Assembly: GCF_040719375.1 (NCBI RefSeq)
Contig: NZ_JBFDTP010000002.1
Span: forward strand, 1,426,001 to 1,490,000
Direction of reading: 5' to 3'
Length of the DNA: 64,000 nucleotides
DNA from: Clostridium sp. AN503
Lineage (GTDB): Bacteria > Bacillota > Clostridia > Lachnospirales > Lachnospiraceae
This document shows positions 50,821 through 59,591 of the stretch, in pieces. The notes under the pieces are model-generated. The model saw nothing but the letters and a program-made list of their open reading frames with translations. It was not told the origin of the DNA and ran no database searches. The position numbers and the translations under genes are program-made. Positions within the stretch are counted from its first letter, which is position 1, and every line of letters starts with the position of its first letter.

Positions 50821-51288
50821 ATGAGAAAAAACAAACTGGCTGTTCTGCTGGCATCAGCCCTGATCTGTACCGCCGTTCCGCAGATCAATCCGATCCCGAC
50901 AGATACGATTGTTGCAGAGGCACACGGCGGGCGCACGGATTCACGTGGTGGACACAAGGACAACAAGAATAAAAGCGGCCTGGGTTCTTATCACTACCAT
51001 TGCGGCGGTCATCCGGCACACCTTCATACGGATGGCGTGTGCCCTTATTCATCCGCTTCCAGCAACACCACATCGTCCGCGTCCCAAACGTCATCAGATA
51101 CCAGCACCTCTGAAACGATAAAGCAGGTGCAGCAGGCGCTTAACGATCTGGGATATGACGCTGGAGAAGCGGATGGGGTTATGGGCCAGAAAACGAAAAG
51201 TGCAGTGGAGCAGTTTCAGAAGGATAATGGACTGGTCATCGACGGGATCATTGGGAAACAGGTAAAAGATGCACTTGGCATATCATAA
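50821..51288 (+). CDS. Secreted YHYH-motif protein with peptidoglycan-binding domain
   Basis: A 155-residue protein with an N-terminal signal peptide (about 1-30). A His-rich YHYH segment (SYHYHCGGHPAHLHTDGVCPY, residues about 57-77) contains several possible metal ligands including two Cys. A Ser/Thr-rich linker and a C-terminal PG_binding_1 repeat follow (about 100-155, VQQALNDLGYDAGEADGVMG). It should act outside the cell at the wall. The function of YHYH domains is not established. GGAGGGA precedes the ATG. It is followed 16 bases later by a secreted metallo-hydrolase. Confidence 0.85.
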   Translation: MRKNKLAVLLASALICTAVPQINPIPTDTIVAEAHGGRTDSRGGHKDNKNKSGLGSYHYHCGGHPAHLHTDGVCPYSSASSNTTSSASQTSSDTSTSETIKQVQQALNDLGYDAGEADGVMGQKTKSAVEQFQKDNGLVIDGIIGKQVKDALGIS

Positions 51289-51304
51289 CGGCAAGGGTCT
51301 CGGG

Positions 51305-52357
51305 ATGAAAAAGATCAGGAGATCCCTATGCAGCCTGCTGCTGGCCGCGCTGGTCACGGTGACAGCTGCGCCTTCTGAACTGATGGCTTCGCCGCCTGAC
51401 AAGATGGAGGTGCACTTTATTGATGTGGGACAGGGCGACGCAACCCTGATCAAATGCGGCGGCAGGGCAATGCTCATTGATGCCGGAGATGATTCAAAAG
51501 GAACTGCAATTCAAAATTATCTTCAAAAGCAGGGCGTTAAGAAATTGGATTATCTGGTTTTGACTCATCCGGATAGCGACCATATCGGCGGCGCTCCAGT
51601 GATCATAACCAAGTTTGATATTGATAAAGTCTTTGTGTCAAACTTTGAAAAGGACAACAGGACCTATGAGAAATTGATCCAGGCGCTCGATTATAAAGGA
51701 CTGAAGTACATCACCCCGGAGGTTGGGGCAGCGTATGCTCTGGGGACTGCCTCCATAAGGATTCTTGGTCCGGGGAAAAGCTATCAGAATCCCAATGATT
51801 CCTCTGTGGCTCTTATTGTACAGAACGGCAGCAACAGATTTTTGTTTACCGGGGATGCAGAGGAAGCTGCGGAACAGGATATCCTTATGAACAACGAGGA
51901 TATAAAAGCAGATGTTTACCAGGTTGGACATCACGGAAGCAAAACGTCTACCAGTGAAGCGTTCTTTGAGGCGGTAAGCCCGGCCTGTGCAGTGATCAGC
52001 TGTGCAGAAGGGAATTCTTACGGGCATCCCAGTGCGCAGACTCTGAATACATTCCGTATGAACGGCGTGAAGGTGTACAGGACCGATGAAGAGGGGACGA
52101 TCATAGCGGTTTCAGACGGGACCAGGATCACATTTGATGTGCCTCCGTCAGAATCGTGGAGACCCGGCGAGCCGTCCGGTTCCTCCGCTGCGCAGAGCGT
52201 AAAAAAGGAATTAACTTATGTACTGAATACAAAGACCAAAAAGTTCCACAGGCCATCCTGCGGTTCTTTGCCGACGGCGAACCGTAAAGACTCATCGGAA
52301 AGCAGGAGCAGTCTGATATCAAAGGGATATTCGGCATGTAAAGTATGTAAACCGTAA
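51305..52357 (+). CDS. Secreted ComEC/Rec2-like MBL-fold hydrolase with C-terminal Cys-rich domain
   Basis: The 350 residues start with a signal peptide (about 1-28). The beta-lactamase fold begins at HFIDVGQGDATLI, with H88-x-D90-x-D92-H93 as the metal motif, the form found in the hydrolase domain of ComEC. Later ligands are in FTGDAEEA and GHHGSKTS. After about residue 300 comes a short domain with the HRPSC...CKVC pattern, like an Ada-type zinc site. There is no ComEC membrane channel, so this is a free extracellular nuclease-like or phosphodiesterase-like enzyme. The ATG at 51305 is preferred over one at 51269 that overlaps the YHYH gene. Confidence 0.85.
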   Translation: MKKIRRSLCSLLLAALVTVTAAPSELMASPPDKMEVHFIDVGQGDATLIKCGGRAMLIDAGDDSKGTAIQNYLQKQGVKKLDYLVLTHPDSDHIGGAPVIITKFDIDKVFVSNFEKDNRTYEKLIQALDYKGLKYITPEVGAAYALGTASIRILGPGKSYQNPNDSSVALIVQNGSNRFLFTGDAEEAAEQDILMNNEDIKADVYQVGHHGSKTSTSEAFFEAVSPACAVISCAEGNSYGHPSAQTLNTFRMNGVKVYRTDEEGTIIAVSDGTRITFDVPPSESWRPGEPSGSSAAQSVKKELTYVLNTKTKKFHRPSCGSLPTANRKDSSESRSSLISKGYSACKVCKP

Positions 52358-52362
52358 GAAAT

Positions 52363-52398
52363 AAGAGCAGGGTATGAGTGTGGATACCTGCTCTTTTT
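52363..52398 (+). terminator. Terminator of the YHYH/MBL pair
   Basis: AAGAGCAGG-GTAT (52363-52375) pairs with ATACCTGCTCTT (52384-52395) with a bulged G, followed by TTT. Confidence 0.85.
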
Positions 52399-52420
52399 GT
52401 TATGATCCTTTATGAAATGG

Positions 52421-52465
52421 AAAAGTCCCGGAAACCATGTAATTACAAGGTTTCCAGGACTTTTT
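52421..52465. terminator. Bidirectional terminator beside tRNA-Leu
   Basis: Sixteen pairs with one mismatch (52421-52436 with 52449-52464), flanked by AAAA and TTTTT. It ends the tRNA-Leu transcript on the minus strand and backs up the previous terminator on the plus strand. Confidence 0.8.
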
Positions 52466-52479
52466 GCCCCTGCCAAGGA

Positions 52480-52562
52480 TGCCGGCGGCCGGACTTGAAC
52501 CGGCACGAGGTTGCCCCCGTCAGATTTTGAGTCTGATGCGTCTGCCATTCCGCCACGCCGGC
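52480..52562 (-). tRNA. tRNA-Leu (anticodon CAA)
   Basis: On the minus strand the 83-nt sequence begins GCCGGCGTGGCGGAATGGC and ends with discriminator A. Acceptor arms GCCGGCG/CGCCGGC, a D-arm, an anticodon stem TCAGA/TCTGA around loop CTCAAAA (anticodon CAA, codon UUG) and a long variable arm with GGTTCAAGTCC T-loop are all present. The 3' CCA is not encoded. It stands alone on its strand with a terminator behind it. Confidence 0.95.
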
Positions 52563-52650
52563 TTACTTACGCAACAAACGTATTGTAGCATAAGTACCGG
52601 AATTTGGCAAGTGATTTTTTCGTATATACAATTTATCCAATTAGAACAAT

Positions 52651-53847
52651 TTAAAACAGCGCCTCAAAACGCTCCATGGCTTCAAGGGTGTTCTCACGGC
52701 TGCCGAACGCGGTCAGGCGGAAGTAGTATTTCCCGTTTTCGCCAAAGCCTGCGCCTGGTGTGCCGACCACCTGGATCTCATGCAGCATCCGGTCAAAGAA
52801 TTCCCAGGAATCCATGCTGTCCGGGCATTCAAACCAGATATACGGGGAATGGACGCCGCCAAAGAAACGGATATTTTTTCGTTCCAGGGCGTTTGCGATG
52901 ATGCGGGCATTTTCCTGATAATACCGGATGTTTTCCCGGCACTGTGCCATGCCTTCCTCTGTAAATACCGCAGCGGCGCCGTTCTGGACAATGTAGGAGG
53001 TGCCGTTGAACTTGGTGGACTGTCTGCGGTTCCACATGGCATGAAGAGACATTTCTTCGCCGTTCGAGGCGGTAAAAACAAGTTCCTCCGGCACAACCGT
53101 GTAGCCGCAGCGGGTGCCGGTAAAGCCTGCTGTTTTTGACAGGGAGCCAAATTCGATCGCGCAGCGCTTTGCCCCCTCGATGGCATAAATGCTCCGGGGC
53201 AGTTCCGGGTCGGTGATGAAGGCTTCGTAGGCAGAATCAAACAGGATGACCGCCTGGTTTGCCAGGGCATAATCCACCCACTCTTTCAGCTGGTCCTTGT
53301 TGTAGACAGCGCCCGTGGGATTGTTGGGGGAGCACAGGTAAATGATATCGGCGTGCAGGTTTTTATCCGGCATGGGCAGAAAGCTGTTTTCTGCATTCCC
53401 GGACATGTAGGTGATCTTTTTGCCGCTCATCACATTGGCGTCTACGTAGACCGGGTAAACCGGGTCGGGGATCAGGATCACATTATCCACGTCGAACAGC
53501 TCGGAGATATTGCCGGTGTCGCTTTTAGCCCCGTCCGAGATAAAGATGCTGGAAGGCTCTACCTTTACGCCGCTGCGGGCATAATAGGATGCGATGGCGT
53601 CCTGGAGGAACGGATAGCCCTGTTCCGGTCCATACCCTTTGAAGGTTTCGGATGAGGCCATGGCGTCCACGCCCTCGTGAAGTCCCTTTAAGGCCAGCGG
53701 AGCCAGCGGGAGGGTCACGTCGCCGATGCCGAGGCGGATGATCTTCTTGTCCGGATGGGCCGCGGTGTAGGCGGCAACGCGGTGTGCAATCTCGACAAAC
53801 AGATAGCTTTCCTTTAAGTTCTGGTAGTTTTCATTTAATTTTGGCAT
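52651..53847 (-). CDS. dapL: LL-diaminopimelate aminotransferase
   Basis: DapL makes LL-diaminopimelate directly from tetrahydrodipicolinate and glutamate, bypassing the succinylase and acetylase branches of lysine and peptidoglycan synthesis. The 398-residue class I/II aminotransferase has the PLP lysine K238 in SLSKTAGF, SPNNPTG (about 173-179) and the FYxDxAYEAF-type segment at FDSAYEAF. Clostridia commonly use DapL. It is monocistronic and has its own promoter at 53914-53942. Confidence 0.95.
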   Translation of the reverse strand: MPKLNENYQNLKESYLFVEIAHRVAAYTAAHPDKKIIRLGIGDVTLPLAPLALKGLHEGVDAMASSETFKGYGPEQGYPFLQDAIASYYARSGVKVEPSSIFISDGAKSDTGNISELFDVDNVILIPDPVYPVYVDANVMSGKKITYMSGNAENSFLPMPDKNLHADIIYLCSPNNPTGAVYNKDQLKEWVDYALANQAVILFDSAYEAFITDPELPRSIYAIEGAKRCAIEFGSLSKTAGFTGTRCGYTVVPEELVFTASNGEEMSLHAMWNRRQSTKFNGTSYIVQNGAAAVFTEEGMAQCRENIRYYQENARIIANALERKNIRFFGGVHSPYIWFECPDSMDSWEFFDRMLHEIQVVGTPGAGFGENGKYYFRLTAFGSRENTLEAMERFEALF

Positions 53848-53913
53848 GAGGATTTCCTTTCTGTTGTTATTGCGGACTGGTTGGGGACAGCGCCGCGTTA
53901 TTTATAATGGACG

Positions 53914-53942
53914 ATTCTAGCAGAGAATAAAAATCAAGTCAA
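53914..53942 (-). promoter_or_regulatory. Sigma-A promoter of dapL
   Basis: Minus-strand TTGACT (53937-53942), 17-base spacer, TAGAAT (53914-53919). Confidence 0.75.
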
Positions 53943-53968
53943 CAAAATGAAAAAAAATCCTGATTAAA

Positions 53969-53997
53969 TTGAAAATCATCCAGGATTATTGTATGAT
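53969..53997 (+). promoter_or_regulatory. Sigma-A promoter of the zinc-finger/polA unit
   Basis: TTGAAA (53969-53974), 17-base spacer, TATGAT (53992-53997). It is divergent from the dapL promoter, and the two -35 boxes are 26 bp apart. Confidence 0.7.
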
Positions 53998-54062
53998 TAA
54001 GAGTGAATGAACAAAAATAAAGATAATCGGGCAGGATAGAGAAGGAGAGACGGGGTGACAGT

Positions 54063-54413
54063 ATGTTGAGCTGCAGGGAAGCGGAGAAGATGGTAATGCC
54101 ATTTATTGACGGACAACTGGATGAGCAGGAACTGGAAGCGTTCTTGAACCATATCCACGGCTGTCCGGCCTGCAAAGAGGAGCTGGAGATATATTATACC
54201 GTCTCGCTGGGACTGAGGCAGCTGGATTCCGGGACCGGTGTTTATGATATCACCGGGGCGCTGGAGGAGAGCCTGGATACCGCATGGATCAAGGTGCGGG
54301 CCGTCCGGCTGCGCAAGGTGGTCTGCTATGCGGTGAATACCCTGTGTGTGACAGGCGTGCTGACCGTGCTGGTGATGCAGCTGCGCATGTGGGCACAGAG
54401 CGGCAGATTGTAA
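54063..54413 (+). CDS. Zinc-finger (zf-HC2) membrane protein, anti-sigma-like
   Basis: The 116-residue product starts MLSCREAEKMVMPFIDGQ and has the HC2 zinc-finger HxxxCxxC in HIHGCPACKEEL (about 31-42), plus the early C4. One membrane helix lies near the C-terminus (about 85-107). The arrangement is that of a short anti-sigma factor, but no sigma factor gene is adjacent and the outer domain is missing, so its partner is unknown. The polA gene follows 30 bases later, probably on the same transcript. Confidence 0.75.
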   Translation: MLSCREAEKMVMPFIDGQLDEQELEAFLNHIHGCPACKEELEIYYTVSLGLRQLDSGTGVYDITGALEESLDTAWIKVRAVRLRKVVCYAVNTLCVTGVLTVLVMQLRMWAQSGRL

Positions 54414-54443
54414 GAGACAGAGAGACAGAGAGGAAGACCTGAT

Positions 54444-57086
54444 ATGGGAAAACTTGTATTGATAGACGGACACAGCATTTTAAACCGGGCGTTTTACGGC
54501 GTTCCGGAACTGACCAATTCTGAGGGACTCCACACGAACGCGGTGTATGGGTTCCTCAATATTATGTTTAAGATCCTGGAGGAGGAGAAGGCGGACCATC
54601 TGGCGGTAGCCTTTGACCTAAAGGAGCCGACCTTCCGGCATAAGATGTTTGCGGATTACAAGGGCACCAGAAAACCCATGCCGGAGGAGCTGAGGGAGCA
54701 GGTGCCGCTCATGAAGGAAGTGCTGGCGGCCATGGGAATCCCGATCATGACCATGGCGGGATATGAGGCGGATGATATCCTCGGGACCCTGGCGAAGAGA
54801 AACCAGGCGGCAGGCGTGGAGGTTTCCGTGGTCTCCGGTGACCGGGATCTGCTGCAGCTTGCAGACACCCATATTAAGATCCGCATACCCAAGACTTCCC
54901 GTGGAGGGACAGAGGTGAAGGACTATTATCCGGAGGACGTAAAGCGGGAGTACCAGGTGACGCCGACGGAGTTTATCGATGTGAAAGCTCTGATGGGGGA
55001 CGCCTCCGACAACATTCCCGGAGTTCCCTCTATCGGAGAGAAGACGGCGACCAGCCTGATCGTCAATTACGGCAGCATTGAAAATGCACACGCGCATTTG
55101 GATGAGATCAAGCCTCCGCGGGCGCAGAAGGCGCTTTCAGAGCACTATGACATGGCGGTGATGAGCAAGGAGCTGGCGACGATCTGCCTGGACTGCCCCA
55201 TTGATTTTTCCTATGAGGATGCTGAGATCGGCAACCTTTATACACCGGAAGCCTATCAGTATATGAAGCGTCTGGAGTTTAAATCCATCCTGGCCAGATT
55301 TGACGTGCAGGACGTGGGCGGCACCTCTCTGGAGGAGAATTTCTGGACGGTTGCGGATCTGTCTGGTGTGGAGCAGGTGTTTGAGAAGGCGAAGGCGGCG
55401 GAGCGGGTCGGCTTCCAGCTGGTGCTGGAACAGGACAGGATCGGCGGCCTGGCGCTCTGTTTCGGGGAGACGGATATCTATGCCATCCCGGTGGACGGGA
55501 TGTTTATCACGGGACCGTATCTGTGTGACAAGCTGAAAGCGCTGGTGGGAGCCAGGGAAGCCTCTGTGGCTGTTTTGAGCTTAAAGCCGCAGCTTCCGCA
55601 TCTGAACCTGGACTATGAAAGCCCGGTACTGGATGCCGGTGTGGCTGGGTACCTCTTGAATCCGTTAAAGGATACCTATGATTATGACGATCTGGCGCGG
55701 GACTATCTGGGGATGACCGTACCGTCCAGAGCCGATCTCCTTGGAAAAGCTTCCATCAATGAAGCGCTGTCCCAGGGGGACCAGAGCGCCGTCAACTGCG
55801 TCTGTTATATGGGGTATATTGCATGGAAGGCCATGCCTGTGCTGGAAGAAAAATTAAAGGAACAGGGGATGCTTTCCCTGTTTTTGGAGATGGAGATGCC
55901 TCTGATCTACAGCCTGTACCATATGGAGGCGGCAGGAGTCCGCGTGGATAAAGAGCAGCTTAAGGAATACGGCGACCACTTGAAGGTGCGGATCGTGAAG
56001 CTGGAGCAGGAGATCTACGAGCTGGCCGGGGAGCAGTTCAACATCAATTCCCCGAAGCAGCTGGGAGAGATCCTTTTTGAGCGGATGCAGCTTCCCCATG
56101 GCAAGAAGACCAAGACTGGATACTCCACGGCAGCGGATGTGCTGGAAAAGCTGGCGCCCGATTATCCTGTGGTCCGGATGATCCTGGATTATCGTCAGCT
56201 CACCAAGCTGAATTCCACCTATGCGGAAGGACTTGCCGTCTATATCCAGGATGACGGCAGGATCCATGGCAGATTCAACCAGACGATCACAGCCACGGGA
56301 CGCATCAGCAGCACAGAGCCGAACCTTCAGAATATACCGGTGCGCATGGAGCTTGGAAGGGCGATCCGCAAGGTGTTTGTGCCGGAGGAAGGTTATATCT
56401 TCGTGGATGCCGACTATTCACAGATTGAGCTGCGTATCCTGGCCCACATGTCGGGAGACGAGCGGCTGATCAGTGCATACCGGGACGCCCAGGATATCCA
56501 TGCGATCACAGCCTCCGAAGTGTTCCACACGCCCCTTGACGAAGTGACTTCCCTGCAGCGGCGCAATGCCAAGGCGGTCAACTTTGGGATTGTTTATGGG
56601 ATCAGCGCCTTTGGGCTGAGCGAGGACTTGAGCATCAGCCGGAAAGAGGCGGTGGAGTATATCAACAAATATTTTGACACGTATCCCGGGGTTAAGGTGT
56701 TCCTGGATGGCCTGGTGGCCCAGGGGAAGGAACAGGGCTATGTGACCACCATGTTTGGACGGAGGCGGCCGATCCCGGAGCTGAAATCGGCAAACTTTAT
56801 GCAGCGTTCCTTTGGGGAAAGGGTTGCGATGAATTCTCCGATCCAGGGAACTGCGGCCGATATCATGAAGATTGCGATGATCGCTGTGGACCGGGAGCTG
56901 AGGGACCGTCACCTGAAGTCACGGATCGTGCTCCAGGTACATGATGAGCTTCTGGTGGAGACTCACGAAAGCGAAGTTGAGGAGGTTACCGGGATCCTTG
57001 TGGATAAGATGAAACACGCGGCGGCCCTGAAGGTATCTCTGGAGGTGGAGGCCCATACCGGAGACAACTGGATGGATGCAAAATAA
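54444..57086 (+). CDS. polA: DNA polymerase I
   Basis: The 880-residue enzyme fills gaps and removes RNA primers. The N-terminal 5' nuclease (about 1-290) keeps acidic motifs such as AGYEADDILGT and VSGDRDLLQL. The middle 3'-5' exonuclease-like domain lacks the DxE proofreading motif (the position reads VGFQLVLEQDR), as in Bacillus. The polymerase domain has motif A DADYSQIELRILAHMSGD, the fingers helix RRNAKAVNFGIVYG and motif C QVHDELLVE. Proofreading is therefore expected to be inactive. AGGAAG precedes the ATG. Confidence 0.96.
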   Translation: MGKLVLIDGHSILNRAFYGVPELTNSEGLHTNAVYGFLNIMFKILEEEKADHLAVAFDLKEPTFRHKMFADYKGTRKPMPEELREQVPLMKEVLAAMGIPIMTMAGYEADDILGTLAKRNQAAGVEVSVVSGDRDLLQLADTHIKIRIPKTSRGGTEVKDYYPEDVKREYQVTPTEFIDVKALMGDASDNIPGVPSIGEKTATSLIVNYGSIENAHAHLDEIKPPRAQKALSEHYDMAVMSKELATICLDCPIDFSYEDAEIGNLYTPEAYQYMKRLEFKSILARFDVQDVGGTSLEENFWTVADLSGVEQVFEKAKAAERVGFQLVLEQDRIGGLALCFGETDIYAIPVDGMFITGPYLCDKLKALVGAREASVAVLSLKPQLPHLNLDYESPVLDAGVAGYLLNPLKDTYDYDDLARDYLGMTVPSRADLLGKASINEALSQGDQSAVNCVCYMGYIAWKAMPVLEEKLKEQGMLSLFLEMEMPLIYSLYHMEAAGVRVDKEQLKEYGDHLKVRIVKLEQEIYELAGEQFNINSPKQLGEILFERMQLPHGKKTKTGYSTAADVLEKLAPDYPVVRMILDYRQLTKLNSTYAEGLAVYIQDDGRIHGRFNQTITATGRISSTEPNLQNIPVRMELGRAIRKVFVPEEGYIFVDADYSQIELRILAHMSGDERLISAYRDAQDIHAITASEVFHTPLDEVTSLQRRNAKAVNFGIVYGISAFGLSEDLSISRKEAVEYINKYFDTYPGVKVFLDGLVAQGKEQGYVTTMFGRRRPIPELKSANFMQRSFGERVAMNSPIQGTAADIMKIAMIAVDRELRDRHLKSRIVLQVHDELLVETHESEVEEVTGILVDKMKHAAALKVSLEVEAHTGDNWMDAK

Positions 57087-57108
57087 AAAACAGGAGGATA
57101 AGGATATT

Positions 57109-57948
57109 ATGGAAAATTTAGGATACTACAATGGCAGGATCGCACCGATCGAAGAGATGATGGTTCCCATGAATGACCGCGCCAGTTATTTTGGCGACGG
57201 GGTATACGAGGCGACCATGGTGAGCAACCATAAGATCTTTGCGCTGGCGGACCATATCGAGCGTTTTTATAACAGCGCGGGTCTGGTACAGATTGAGGTC
57301 CCCTATACGAAACAGGAGCTGGCAGATATTTTAAATGACCTGGTGCAGAAGGTGGATTCCCCGGATCAGATGCTCTACTGGCAGGTGACCCGCGGAACGG
57401 CGCCCAGAAACCATATTTTTCCAAAGGATGTGAAAGCGAATCTTTGGGTAACGATCAAGCCCATGAAGGTGAAGGATCAGGGGAAGAAGCTGAAACTGAC
57501 TACGGCGGAGGATACCCGTTTCCTCTGCTGTAACATCAAGACCCTGAACCTGATGCTCAACTGCATGGCGGCAAACCGGGCGGAGGAGCTGGGGTGCGAT
57601 GAGAGCATCTTCCACAGAGGGGACATCGTTACGGAGTGCGCCCACAGCAATGTGAGTATTTTAAAGGACGGCGTTCTGTATACCCATCCGACAGACCACT
57701 ATATCCTGCCGGGGATTACCAGGAAGCATATCATCCAGATCTGTAAGGATCACAATATCCCGGTGGATGAGACTCCCTTTACCATGGCCCAGCTGATGGA
57801 TGCGGATGAGGTGCTGGTCACCAGTTCCACCCAGCTTTGCCGGAGCGCAGGCAGCGTAGACGGCGTACCGGTGGGCGGAAAGGCTCCGGAGCTTGTAAAG
57901 CTGATCCAGGAAGCTTATATGGATAAATACATAGACGAGACGAAGTGA
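57109..57948 (+). CDS. dat: D-amino-acid transaminase (class IV PLP aminotransferase)
   Basis: The 279-residue fold-type IV aminotransferase has the opening NGRIAPIEEMMV with DRASYFGDGVYE, the PLP lysine K144 in CCNIKTLNLM and the phosphate loop around LVTSSTQLCRS. The DRxYxFGDGVYE pattern is closest to D-alanine aminotransferase, which supplies D-Glu and D-Ala for the wall. Branched-chain aminotransferase-like or aminodeoxychorismate lyase activity is the alternative. AGGAGG lies 13 bases before the ATG; an earlier ATG at 57076 overlaps polA and is less likely. Confidence 0.88.
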   Translation: MENLGYYNGRIAPIEEMMVPMNDRASYFGDGVYEATMVSNHKIFALADHIERFYNSAGLVQIEVPYTKQELADILNDLVQKVDSPDQMLYWQVTRGTAPRNHIFPKDVKANLWVTIKPMKVKDQGKKLKLTTAEDTRFLCCNIKTLNLMLNCMAANRAEELGCDESIFHRGDIVTECAHSNVSILKDGVLYTHPTDHYILPGITRKHIIQICKDHNIPVDETPFTMAQLMDADEVLVTSSTQLCRSAGSVDGVPVGGKAPELVKLIQEAYMDKYIDETK

Positions 57949-57949
57949 T

Positions 57950-58008
57950 AAAAAAGGCCGGCTTTAAGCGGCGTCAGTCTGAGCGGCTGACACCGTTTAA
58001 AACGGCCT
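57950..58008. terminator. Convergent terminator between dat and sfsA
   Basis: AAAAAAGGCCG (57951-57961) pairs with CGGCCTTTT (57999-58007). Within it CGGCGTCAG pairs with CTGACACCG. The sfsA stop codon lies inside the structure. Confidence 0.75.
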
Positions 58009-58738
58009 TTTCGTTGTCTGTTTCCGTTTGTCCGCATGGGAACACCGGGATGAGCTGGTCCAGAGCCAGGGAATCCTGTGTGACCAGGCAGTCGCAGGCG
58101 AGGATCGTTACTCCGTGGGAAGCGGCATGGACTAATGCTTCGGCAAATTCCGGATGGGTGGCGCGGTTTGGCTCGAAGGCGTGCACGCCTTTCATGGCGA
58201 TGACAAACATGGCGTAGGCGTGGAAGCCTTCGGATACGGCGTGCTCCAGCTCTTTTAAATGCTTGATGCCGCGTTCTGTGGGGGCGTCGGGAAAGCGGGC
58301 GACGCCGTCCTGTTCCAGCGTGACGCCCTTTACCTCCATGAATGCCGGGATTCCATCCTCCTCGAATGCCAGATCGATGCGGGAGTCTCCAAACCGGACT
58401 TCCCTGCGGATCTTTGTGACTGTAGCGCCAGAGAGCCCACCTTGAGTGAGCCATTCCCAGGCAGCCTGATTGGGGGCCTGAGAATCCATGTTGACCAGCT
58501 CCAGGCCGTGGGGCATGGCCTTATAGACGCTGATGAGGGAGTATTCCGTCTTTCTCCCGGCGGCAGCGGCGTCCGGATGGTACTTAAGGATGACGGGCGC
58601 GCCCGGGATCAGCAGCTCCCGGCAGCGGCCTGTGTTTTTTACATGGCATTTTACACGGGTTCCGTTCAGATCGCAATAGGCGATAAAGCGGTTGGGGCGT
58701 TCTAAAAAAACGGCGGGCATCATATGGTCGTATTTCAT
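57974..58738 (-). CDS. sfsA: SfsA-family DNA-binding/nuclease-fold protein
   Basis: SfsA (sugar fermentation stimulation protein) has an OB-like N-terminus and a PD-(D/E)XK-like C-terminal domain; its precise role is unsettled. The 254-residue protein shows CHVKNTGRCRELLIPG, RIDLAFEEDG with the acidic-Lys pair in FMEVKGVTL and FPDAPTERGIKHL, all typical family blocks. It starts at 58738 with the DUF523 region divergent on the other strand. Confidence 0.92.
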   Translation of the reverse strand: MKYDHMMPAVFLERPNRFIAYCDLNGTRVKCHVKNTGRCRELLIPGAPVILKYHPDAAAAGRKTEYSLISVYKAMPHGLELVNMDSQAPNQAAWEWLTQGGLSGATVTKIRREVRFGDSRIDLAFEEDGIPAFMEVKGVTLEQDGVARFPDAPTERGIKHLKELEHAVSEGFHAYAMFVIAMKGVHAFEPNRATHPEFAEALVHAASHGVTILACDCLVTQDSLALDQLIPVFPCGQTETDNEKAVLNGVSRSD

Positions 58739-58927
58739 GAGAAAAAATCTCCGTTCTTGTTCTTAAATGCTGTCTCCTGGAAATCTTGCCAGTTTTCATT
58801 GTGTTTGTCAAGGGAAATGTGCTATAGTAGGAGAAATGTTGCAGGTCAGTGCAGGGAGGCGGTTGTTACGGGCGGGAACTGGCTGATCTGCAAGTGGTTT
58901 CGGTTAAGGCCGCGGAGGAAGGTGAGG

Positions 58928-59494
58928 ATGGACATTATGAGCAGGGAATATAGAGAAGGCGTGAGCGCAGGGGTACCTGGGGACGCGGGTAGCGAGGGGA
59001 AGGTTCATGTCCTGGTGAGTGCGTGCCTGTTGGGGGTACATTGCAGGTACAATGGAAAGGGTGTGCTGGACGACGGTGTGCTGGGACTTATGCAGGATGC
59101 AGAGCTGGTTCCGGTCTGCCCGGAGGTGCTTGGCGGGCTGGCGACACCGCGTCAGCCCGCGGAACGGGTGGAAGACCGGGTTGTTACTGTAGATGGCGTC
59201 GATGTGACGGCTCAGTACCAAAGGGGGGCAGAAGAGACGCTGCATCTGGCAAGGCTTTATGACTGCCCGTGCGCGGTCCTTAAGGAGAGAAGTCCCTCCT
59301 GCGGCTGCGGCGTGGTCTATGATGGGACGCATACGGGGGGCCTGACGGAAGGGGACGGAGTGACTGCGGAGGTTCTTAAGGCGGAAGGTATAAGAGTCTT
59401 TGGGGAGAGCAGGACTTCGGAATGCAGGACTTTTCTGGAGATTATAAAGGGAGAAGCGGACAGAATGGAAAACCAGACCAATCCAGAAAAATAA
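58928..59494 (+). CDS. DUF523 (YbbK-type) protein
   Basis: A 188-residue product whose core begins VHVLVSACLLGVHCRYNG and contains CPEVLGGLATPRQPAE, ALKERSPSCG-type CAVLKERSPSCG and VFGESRTSECR. DUF523 proteins have conserved cysteines (CLLG, CPE, SPSCG), which point to metal or thiol chemistry, but no function is established. The start may be 58928 or 58937; both have AAGGTGAGG-type sites. The longer frame to 58724 runs through the sfsA promoter area. Confidence 0.88.
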   Translation: MDIMSREYREGVSAGVPGDAGSEGKVHVLVSACLLGVHCRYNGKGVLDDGVLGLMQDAELVPVCPEVLGGLATPRQPAERVEDRVVTVDGVDVTAQYQRGAEETLHLARLYDCPCAVLKERSPSCGCGVVYDGTHTGGLTEGDGVTAEVLKAEGIRVFGESRTSECRTFLEIIKGEADRMENQTNPEK

Positions 59495-59591
59495 AAGATT
59501 TTATAAATGAGGTCTTTCCCGAATTTACCGGATATGTTATAGTATGTCCTAGAGCAAAAGTAAAAGAATACAAAGAGAGGTTTTATAGAAT

